A stretch of 12,099 nt of DNA from Dehalococcoidia bacterium (GTDB lineage Bacteria; Chloroflexota; Dehalococcoidia; GIF9; AB-539-J10), in assembly GCA_004376695.1 (NCBI GenBank), contig SOJB01000065.1, forward strand, positions 1-12,099, given 5' to 3'. A program made the position numbers and the translations under genes. A model generated the notes under the pieces. The model saw only the letters and a program-made list of their open reading frames with translations. It searched no databases and was not told the DNA's origin. Shown here piece after piece: positions 6,387 to 12,099 of the stretch; the first letter of the stretch is position 1, and each line of letters begins with the position of its first letter.

Positions 6387-7836
6387 GCACGATTTGCTTC
6401 CTGACATCAGCAAGCCTGGTAAGATTGGGTACAGTCTGCCGGAGTTAGATGTTCCTCCGTCAGAGTTGCCACCCGAGAACCTGCTCCGTAAGGAACTCGA
6501 GCTGCCGGAGGTAAGCGAGTGTGAGCTGGTGAGGTACTTCACAGCTCTGAGCAAGATGAACTACGGGGTGGACACGGGATTCTACCCCCTAGGAAGCTGC
6601 ACCATGAAGTACAACCCGAAATGGCACGAGGATATCCCCAGACTTCCGGGTTTTGCCTCAGTTCACCCCTTGCAGCCAGAAGAGACGGTCCAGGGAGCAC
6701 TGCGGCTTATGTTTGAGGTGCAGGAGTATCTAGCTGAGATCACCGGCATGGATGCTGTCAATGTGATTCCCATGGCCGGAGCACACGGTGAGCTTGCCAG
6801 CCAGCTGATGATGAAGGCCTATCATCAGGAGCGAGGGGACAGAGATCGAAGAAAGGTCCTTCTGACTGACTCATCTCACGGAACAAATCCAGCTACGTCC
6901 TCTATGTGCGGGTTTGAGATAGGCATAATCTCTACGGATAGCGAAGGCAACGTAGATATGAAGAGCCTGAATACCTTGATGAATGACAAGGTGGCCGCGC
7001 TAACATTAACTTTGCCTACTACCTTGGGCCTATTCGATCCACATATAACCGAGATAAGTGAGCTCGTTCATGAGAGAGGAGGGCTGCTCTGGTGCGACGG
7101 GGCTAACCTCAATAGCCTGATTGGGTATGTCAAGTTTGGAGACCTAGGCTTTGATTGTGTCACGGTGAATCTCCATAAGACGTTCAGCACTCCTCATGGA
7201 GGCGGAGGGCCAGGCGCCGGCCCTGTCTGCACCAAGCAGAAACTGGTTGAGTTTCTGCCCGCGCCGTTGGTGACCAAGGAATGTGGGAGATACAAGCTGG
7301 TCGCGCCAGCCAAGTCTATTGGGAGGATAGGTGGCTTCTATGGAAACTTCGGTGTCCTGGCAAAGGCCTATGCCTACATCCGCTCTCTCGGTGCCGAAGG
7401 ACTGAAGCAAGTGGCGCAGGACGCAGTCCTCAACGCTAACTACATAAAGGAGAAGCTAAAGGCACACTACCACCTGCCATACGACCGAACTTGCATGCAC
7501 GAAGTGGTATTCTCGCACAAGAGGCAGGCGGCTAAGGGTGTTCATGCGATGGATATTGCTAAGCGCCTGCTCGATTATGGACTTCATCCTTCAACCGTCC
7601 ATTTCCCTCTGATTGTGGACGGGGCTCTCATGATCGAACCTACTGAGACAGAGAGCAAGGCAACGCTGGATGAATTCATTCAGGCTATGATTGAAATAGC
7701 CAAGGAGGCAGAGACAAACCCCGACATCTTGCACAGTGCCCCGCATAACACACCGGTCAGGCGTCTGGACAGTGCTAGAGCTGCTAGGCAGCCAGACTTG
7801 CGCTGGGAGATTAGCGAGACGAAGATTGAACAGTGA
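6379..7836 (+). CDS. gcvPB: Glycine dehydrogenase (decarboxylating) subunit 2
   Basis: The beta, PLP-carrying subunit of the split glycine decarboxylase. Its 485 residues contain GFYPLGSCTMKYNPK, DSSHGTNPATSSM, WCDGANLNSLIG and the cofactor motif NLHKTFSTPHGGGGPGAGP, with Lys267 as the expected PLP Schiff-base residue; HPSTVHFPLIVDGALMIEPTE near the C-terminus is also typical. The start overlaps the end of gcvPA and is preceded by a purine-rich AGGGGGAAGGGA site, so the two subunits are likely made in equal amounts. Together with gcvPA it replaces the single large GcvP of enterobacteria. Confidence 0.96.
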   Translation: MSKHDLLPDISKPGKIGYSLPELDVPPSELPPENLLRKELELPEVSECELVRYFTALSKMNYGVDTGFYPLGSCTMKYNPKWHEDIPRLPGFASVHPLQPEETVQGALRLMFEVQEYLAEITGMDAVNVIPMAGAHGELASQLMMKAYHQERGDRDRRKVLLTDSSHGTNPATSSMCGFEIGIISTDSEGNVDMKSLNTLMNDKVAALTLTLPTTLGLFDPHITEISELVHERGGLLWCDGANLNSLIGYVKFGDLGFDCVTVNLHKTFSTPHGGGGPGAGPVCTKQKLVEFLPAPLVTKECGRYKLVAPAKSIGRIGGFYGNFGVLAKAYAYIRSLGAEGLKQVAQDAVLNANYIKEKLKAHYHLPYDRTCMHEVVFSHKRQAAKGVHAMDIAKRLLDYGLHPSTVHFPLIVDGALMIEPTETESKATLDEFIQAMIEIAKEAETNPDILHSAPHNTPVRRLDSARAARQPDLRWEISETKIEQ

Positions 7837-7897
7837 TCTCTGCGACTTGGTTGGGGGTTGAGATACAGGCAGGCACATCGACTCAGGAGTCTGCATT

Positions 7898-9280
7898 TTG
7901 GAACAGAAGAATGTAGTGGTAATAGGTGGCGGACCCGGCGGGTATGTTGCGGCGATTCATGCCGCCCACTTGGGAGCGGAAGTGGCTCTGATCGAAAAGG
8001 ACAGACTAGGGGGCACGTGTCTCAACCACGGTTGTATTCCCACGAAAGCACTGGTGAGGAGCGCCGAGGTTTTCCTGGAAGCCAAAAGGGCAGATGAATT
8101 CGGGGTGGAAATCGGCAGTGTCAAAGCAAACTTGCCTCAGATTATGGCGCGCAAGAGGAAGGTGGTCGACGCTCTGGTGTCCGGGGTGGAGCAGCTGATC
8201 AAAGCAAACAAAGTAAGTCTACACCATGGCACTGGCCGCCTCGTGTCTCCACACTTGGTTAAGGTGAATGCCACCGAGATAGCAGCCAAGAAGATTATCA
8301 TCGCTACGGGCTCTGAATCGGCTCTGCTTCCCGTCGACGGTCTGGGTCTGCCGGGAGTGCTCACAACTGATGACATCCTTGAACTGGAGGAACTACCGGA
8401 GAGCCTCGTTGTCATCGGAGGAAGCCACGTCGGGGTTGAGTTCGCGAGCATATTCAATGCGTTGGGGACAAAGGTGACCGTTGTGAAGAGACGCCCCCTG
8501 CTATTGGAGCCTATCGACGAAGAGATTGGGCGACGCTTTGCTCAACTTCTGCCGAGGCAGGGCATCCATGTGATAACTGGAGCTGCCGTCAAGGCAATCG
8601 AAAGGCACGGATCGCTTCTCAGGGTAGTCTGGGATACCCCGGAGGGCGAGAAAGGGGTCAATGGGCAGATGGTCCTTATGGCCACCGGTCGCCGACCTTA
8701 CAGCGAGGGACTTGGCTGGTCGGAGCTCGGTTTGAAGATGGAGGGAGGCGCTATCAGCGTGAATGAATACCTTGAGACGAACATAGAGGGTATCTATGCC
8801 ATCGGTGATGTTCTGGGCAAGCGCATGCTGGCTCATGTTGCCTCCTACGAAGGAGAGATAGCTACAGAGAATGCCCTCGGCCGAAGACGCCAGGCAGACT
8901 ATCGAGCTGTGCCAACGTGTGTCTTCACTTATCCTGAAATCGCGGGCGTCGGCATCACCGAGCAAAACGCTAGGGACAGCAACACTCCTCACAAGGTGAG
9001 CAAGTTCCCCTTTGCTGCCTGTGGCCGTGCTATTGCTATGGGTGAGACTGTTGGAATGGTTAAGGTGATCTGCCATGCTTGTGACGGTAAGGTTTTGGGC
9101 GTGCACATTATGGGGCCACACGCTGGTGATCTTATCGCGGAAGGTGCCCTTGCCATACAACTTGGCGCAACTGCCGAGGATCTTGCCCATACCATTCATG
9201 CTCACCCCACGTTGCCTGAGGCGGTGCATGAGACCGCCATGGGACTGCTGGATGGGGCAATACACTTTCAGAGAATATAG
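7898..9280 (+). CDS. lpdA: Dihydrolipoamide dehydrogenase (L protein)
   Basis: FAD enzyme that reoxidises dihydrolipoyl-GcvH and passes electrons to a nicotinamide cofactor. In 460 residues: FAD-binding GGGPGGYVAA (from residue 10), redox-active disulfide Cys41/Cys46 in GGTCLNHGCIPTKAL, second dinucleotide motif GGSHVGVE, the FAD-binding YAIGDV segment and the C-terminal His436/Glu441 pair in HAHPTLPE that activates the thiol. After the second Rossmann strand the sequence is VTVVKRRP; Lys197-Arg198-Arg199 replaces the glutamate that NAD-specific Lpd normally has. Starts at TTG with an AGGAG site 8 bases upstream; no ATG in this frame fits. It sits 61 bases after gcvPB, so it is probably dedicated to the glycine cleavage complex. 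Confidence 0.93.
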   Translation: MEQKNVVVIGGGPGGYVAAIHAAHLGAEVALIEKDRLGGTCLNHGCIPTKALVRSAEVFLEAKRADEFGVEIGSVKANLPQIMARKRKVVDALVSGVEQLIKANKVSLHHGTGRLVSPHLVKVNATEIAAKKIIIATGSESALLPVDGLGLPGVLTTDDILELEELPESLVVIGGSHVGVEFASIFNALGTKVTVVKRRPLLLEPIDEEIGRRFAQLLPRQGIHVITGAAVKAIERHGSLLRVVWDTPEGEKGVNGQMVLMATGRRPYSEGLGWSELGLKMEGGAISVNEYLETNIEGIYAIGDVLGKRMLAHVASYEGEIATENALGRRRQADYRAVPTCVFTYPEIAGVGITEQNARDSNTPHKVSKFPFAACGRAIAMGETVGMVKVICHACDGKVLGVHIMGPHAGDLIAEGALAIQLGATAEDLAHTIHAHPTLPEAVHETAMGLLDGAIHFQRI

Positions 9281-9290
9281 AGTTGCACAG

Positions 9291-10046
9291 ATGGACACTA
9301 CTGTCACTAGAGTGTATGGCGTCTCTAACATTCGCAATGAGACTCACGCATCATCCGGAAGGGAATGCCTGGCCGGCTACTTAGGAGTAGTTCCGTACGA
9401 CCTCGCCTTGAGACTGCAGCAGGCATTGCTATCCGCCAGAGCTGAAGGGCTCATTCCTGACGTCCTGCTCTTGCTTCAGCATCCGCCGTCGTTCACCGTA
9501 GGACGATTCAGAGGGAAAGAAGATATCATCGTTCCTCGGGAGATGCTGACACGTGAGGGTATAGCTGTCTTTCATACCAATCGAGGCGGCAGTGTCACGT
9601 ATCATGGTCCGGGGCAGCTCATAGGCTATCCCGTTCTGAACCTCAAGGAGAAGGGCTTGGGCGTGCGCCAGTACATATGGAGCCTAGAGGAGGTTATCAT
9701 AAGGCTTCTGCATACTATTGGCATCCAAGGCCATCGAGTGGCGGACCACCGTGGTGTCTGGGTGGGCGACAAGAAGATATGTTCCGTAGGCGTAAATGTC
9801 AGCCGCGATATCAGTACTCACGGCTTTGCATTGAACGTGAGCAACGAGTTGCACTACTTCCAGTACATAAGACCTTGCGGCCTGGCAAGTGAAGTGATGA
9901 CTTCCGTTTCGGAGTTATCGGGACGTTCTGCAGAGGCGGAGACCGTCCTAAGCGACGCCATTCGCTGTTTCTCAGAGGTATTTTATCTAGGCTGCAAGCG
10001 AAGGGATGATGTATGTCTGGCTATGCTAGGCGCCCTGAGTGGCTGA
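9291..10046 (+). CDS. lipB: Octanoyl-(acyl-carrier-protein):protein N-octanoyltransferase
   Basis: Transfers octanoyl from acyl carrier protein to the target lysine of lipoyl-domain proteins, here presumably GcvH. The 251-residue product has LLQHPPSFTVGR, the core NRGGSVTYHGPGQLIGYPV, the catalytic lysine in GDKKICSVGV and the catalytic cysteine in RPCGLASEVM. The first 30 or so residues precede the conserved domain and look unlike other LipB proteins. ATG at 9291 is chosen, 10 bases after the lpdA stop, although its ribosome site is weak; GTG at 9312 is possible. The gene overlaps lipA by 34 bases. Confidence 0.94.
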   Translation: MDTTVTRVYGVSNIRNETHASSGRECLAGYLGVVPYDLALRLQQALLSARAEGLIPDVLLLLQHPPSFTVGRFRGKEDIIVPREMLTREGIAVFHTNRGGSVTYHGPGQLIGYPVLNLKEKGLGVRQYIWSLEEVIIRLLHTIGIQGHRVADHRGVWVGDKKICSVGVNVSRDISTHGFALNVSNELHYFQYIRPCGLASEVMTSVSELSGRSAEAETVLSDAIRCFSEVFYLGCKRRDDVCLAMLGALSG

Positions 10047-10903
10047 AGCTAAGTCCCCTGGACTCCAGGATTCTGGGTCCAATGAGGAGACTTACTCTTG
10101 ATCTGAAACTTCATACTGTATGTGAAAGTGCGCATTGCCCTAACCGAGCCGAGTGCTTCAGTCGAGGCACTGCCACCTTCATGATACTGGGCGACACCTG
10201 TACTCGTCGTTGTACGTTCTGCGGAGTCAGAAAAGGACGCCCGCAGGATCTAGATCCGCAGGAGCCACAGCATATTGTAGAGGCAATCAGCACTTTGAAA
10301 CTTAGTTACGTGGTTGTTACTTCTGTAACCAGAGATGACCTGCCCGATGGCGGGGCCTCCCACTTCGCCCAGACCATCAGAGCTATTCATGACTATAACC
10401 GGGCAATCGCGGTCGAGGTCCTGATCCCTGATTTTGGAGGTTCGCGATCCGCTGTGGAGGATGTCCTATCGGCCCAGCCGGCTGTGCTCAACCATAATCT
10501 GGAGACTGTACCCAGGCTCTACCCCGAGGTTCGTCCTCAGGCGGAGTATCGGCGATCACTGGAGGTTCTGAGTCGAGGCAGGCTCCTTGACGACAATCTT
10601 CTGACTAAGTCGGGAATCATGTTAGGGCTGGGTGAATCACAGCAGGAGGTCATCGAACTGATGACTGATCTCAGGCAAGCTGGTTGTGATGTTCTAACTA
10701 TAGGCCAGTATTTGCCGCCTTCACTCAAGCATCACGAGTTGGTCAGGTACATCTCTCCCGAGGAATTTGTAGAATATCAGAATATTGGGAGGGACATGGG
10801 GTTCGTCTCGGTCTTCTCTGGTCCGCTTGTGCGCAGCTCTTTTCATGCTGCTGAGGCGTATCTTCTGGCCACTCGGAAGATGCCTCGTGGTTCTGGACGA
10901 TAG
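10013..10903 (+). CDS. lipA: Lipoyl synthase (radical SAM)
   Basis: Inserts two sulfurs into the octanoyl chain on the lipoyl-domain lysine. The 296-residue protein has both clusters: the auxiliary 4Fe-4S ligands Cys37, Cys42 and Cys48 (CESAHCPNRAEC) and the radical-SAM motif Cys63-x3-Cys67-x2-Cys70 (CTRRCTFC). VTSVTRDDLPDGGASHF, NHNLETVPRLYPEVRP and GLGES follow in normal order, and the C-terminal RSSFHA provides the serine that completes the auxiliary cluster. It starts within lipB after a good AAGGGA site. It is the last gene of the operon; no clear terminator follows. Needs iron-sulfur cluster supply and SAM encoded elsewhere. Confidence 0.96.
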   Translation: MSGYARRPEWLKLSPLDSRILGPMRRLTLDLKLHTVCESAHCPNRAECFSRGTATFMILGDTCTRRCTFCGVRKGRPQDLDPQEPQHIVEAISTLKLSYVVVTSVTRDDLPDGGASHFAQTIRAIHDYNRAIAVEVLIPDFGGSRSAVEDVLSAQPAVLNHNLETVPRLYPEVRPQAEYRRSLEVLSRGRLLDDNLLTKSGIMLGLGESQQEVIELMTDLRQAGCDVLTIGQYLPPSLKHHELVRYISPEEFVEYQNIGRDMGFVSVFSGPLVRSSFHAAEAYLLATRKMPRGSGR

Positions 10904-11027
10904 GCGGCCGGAGAAGAATTCGCCACAAGGCGTGTTAGCAGGGAGCATCACCTGCCAGTCAAGCGCGATTGTTCGCGGGATGGGCGAAACAGCTATCCTG
11001 ACAGTCTCGATTCCTAGGCTCTAGGAT
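10904..11027 (+). other. Region after lipA without a recognisable gene
   Basis: About 120 bases between the lipA stop and the recognisable integrase remnant. No intrinsic terminator with a T-run is visible. A short inverted repeat, TCCTAG and CTAGGA around GCT, lies at 11012-11026. The operon's transcript may therefore run on into the decayed integrase and tRNA-Met. Confidence 0.4.
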
Positions 11028-11360
11028 TCATCGCTTGTGTTGACGGGTTCTCCACGGGGTTGGCTCGGAGAAATCCTGGTAAAGAATATGCGTTTCCATG
11101 ACCTACGTCATACCTTCGCAAGCCTTATGTTATAGAGGGGAGCAAAGCCAAAGGTTATCTCAGAGGCACTAGGGCATAGTTCGGCAGCCTTTACAATGGA
11201 CACTTGTTCACATATAATTTGAGGGATGCAATCAGAAGCTATGGCGTTACTGGATGAGGTGTTACTACGAGAGAAAAACGGCATTGGAAGATAAAAATAG
11301 CGCCAATTTAACAGCAAAATTAGGGATACCGCCGAGAAAAAACCAAAATTTAGCTTCAAT

Positions 11361-11370
<10 letters not shown>
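11028..11370 (+). pseudogene. Decayed tyrosine recombinase (integrase) C-terminus
   Basis: Conceptual translation from 11088 reads MRFHDLRHTFASLML, then a TAG stop (11133), RGAKPKVISEALGHSS, TMDTCSHII, a TGA stop (11220) and GMQSEAMALLDEVLL. These are the HxxR box, the LGH box and the nucleophile region of phage-type integrases, in correct order and spacing. The catalytic tyrosine expected in the MDTYSH context is cysteine (TGT at 11205). After TAA at 11292 the coding trace appears to shift one frame and stays open until a TAG at 11368, inside the tRNA-Met gene. Upstream, SSLVLTGSPRG (from about 11028) may be another fragment, with an internal deletion before the HxxR box; the N-terminal domain and first catalytic arginine are absent. 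Clearly non-functional, a relic of an integrated element. Confidence 0.85.
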
Positions 11371-11435
<65 letters not shown>

Positions 11436-11461
11436 AAACTAAAATTCAACAATAAGATATC

Positions 11462-11500
11462 GTGAGAAATTGCGAGTAAATCGATTCCTCACACTTTTCT
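11462..11500 (+). terminator. Possible terminator after tRNA-Met
   Basis: GTGAG (11462-11466) pairs with CTCAC (11488-11492), with a mismatch and then AATTG/CGATT inside, followed by ACACTTTTCTT. The stem is weak and the T-run interrupted, so this is a modest candidate for ending transcription of tRNA-Met about 27 bases after its CCA. Confidence 0.4.
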
Positions 11501-11577
11501 TGGTCTGGTTAGTTCGTTGATGGGCAGCCTTGATAACCATATCCAGCCCAAACTACTACACTTCTATCCGCAGCCAG

Positions 11578-12021
11578 TTATTCCCTGGAGATGACCCCAA
11601 TCGACTCTACTTCAACCAGGTATTCGGGTTTGCCCAACTGTGCCCCCAAAACAGAACTGACCGGGGGATTGTCTATCAAGAATGGAGCATACTTCTGATA
11701 ATATGCCAATTCGGTACGCCGCATGGCAGGATAGTCCTTCAGATCCTTCAATATGATGAGGTTTTTGATCAGATTGTTCATTGAGCTGCCAGCTTCTTCC
11801 AGAGCACGGCGAATTTTACCTAAAGCAATCTCCATTTGTTCCTCGAATACCATAGTCTCTACTCTGGCTGTCTCATCGTTGGCTCCCTGGCTGCCGGAGA
11901 TGAAGATCAGGTTGCCGACCACAATTGACCGGGAGAATTTCCCAGCCTCAGCTGGGACATTCGGGTAGCTCAATTTCTTGCCCGCCCAGTATTCAGGATA
12001 GTGAATTACCCTCTGATCCAT
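11578..12021 (-). CDS. RidA/YjgF-family protein lacking the catalytic arginine
   Basis: A 147-residue protein of the Rid (YjgF/YER057c/UK114) superfamily. Classic RidA proteins hydrolyse reactive enamine and imine intermediates such as 2-aminoacrylate. Family features: FSRSIVVGNLIFISGSQG near residues 30-45, QMEIALGKIRRALEEAGSS, NLIKNLIILKD and VEVESIGV at the C-terminus. Where canonical RidA has Pro-x-Arg-Ser with the substrate-binding arginine, this protein reads NPPVSSVLGAQLG, so the arginine is missing; this places it with the Rid groups of uncertain activity rather than true RidA. The start has an ideal AAGGAGG site 6 bases upstream. It is convergent with tRNA-Met and is not part of the gcv operon, though amine chemistry makes the neighbourhood thematically apt. 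Confidence 0.85.
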   Translation of the reverse strand: MDQRVIHYPEYWAGKKLSYPNVPAEAGKFSRSIVVGNLIFISGSQGANDETARVETMVFEEQMEIALGKIRRALEEAGSSMNNLIKNLIILKDLKDYPAMRRTELAYYQKYAPFLIDNPPVSSVLGAQLGKPEYLVEVESIGVISRE

Positions 12022-12050
12022 ATGCTTCCTCCTTTTAAAAGGCTTGCCAT

Positions 12051-12059
12051 ATTATAGCA
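12051..12059 (-). promoter_or_regulatory. Extended -10 promoter of the RidA-family gene
   Basis: On the minus strand TGC immediately precedes TATAAT (12059 down to 12051), a full extended -10 element, about 30 bases before the start codon. No good -35 hexamer is present at the right distance, which extended -10 promoters tolerate. Confidence 0.6.
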
Positions 12060-12099
12060 ACTGCAGCTAAGACTCATATCTGTATCCTCTTGACCTTTT

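Noticed and set aside
8501..9337. 278-codon minus-strand open frame opposite lpdA
   Set aside because: Covers the conserved lpdA coding sequence in antisense and shows no recognisable domain.

Overview
The window is bacterial and moderately GC-rich. It has compact, partly overlapping operon genes, clear Shine-Dalgarno sites, sigma70-type promoters and a tRNA with an encoded CCA end. The split glycine decarboxylase (separate alpha and beta subunits) is typical of many anaerobes, Gram-positives, thermophiles and Chloroflexota, and argues against an enterobacterium. The tRNA-Met sequence and overall style remind me of Dehalococcoidia (Chloroflexota), but that is an impression, not something demonstrated here.

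Layout from left to right. (1) On the minus strand, tdh (1298-2341) and kbl (30-1283) encode threonine dehydrogenase and 2-amino-3-ketobutyrate CoA ligase, which convert threonine to glycine plus acetyl-CoA. A strong promoter-like sequence lies about 330 bases upstream of tdh, leaving an unusually long leader. (2) At 2716-2754 on the plus strand is the 5' half of a tRNA-Lys (CUU), cut off just after the anticodon loop. It is followed by about 490 bases with no recognisable gene but several inverted repeats. (3) A near-consensus promoter (3246-3274) leads into a tandem glycine riboswitch (3293-3482) with an intrinsic terminator as expression platform (3481-3512). (4) This controls a seven-gene plus-strand operon, gcvT-gcvH-gcvPA-gcvPB-lpdA-lipB-lipA (3565-10903). 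It encodes all four glycine cleavage proteins plus the two enzymes that build lipoate on GcvH. (5) Downstream is a decayed tyrosine-recombinase C-terminus (about 11028-11370) that runs into an intact tRNA-Met (11361-11435). (6) On the minus strand is a RidA-family gene (11578-12021) with its own extended -10 promoter.

Together the metabolic genes form one route: threonine to glycine to CO2, ammonia, methylene-tetrahydrofolate and reduced nicotinamide cofactor, with the glycine-consuming half switched on by glycine. The core is well-known biology. The less ordinary points are the recombination scars on both sides of the operon (a tRNA broken at the anticodon loop on one side, a dead integrase against a tRNA on the other), basic residues in both Tdh and Lpd where NAD-dependent enzymes normally have an acid, a RidA homologue without the usual catalytic arginine, and the long tdh leader. 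I did not see an obviously new defence, mobile or biosynthetic system.
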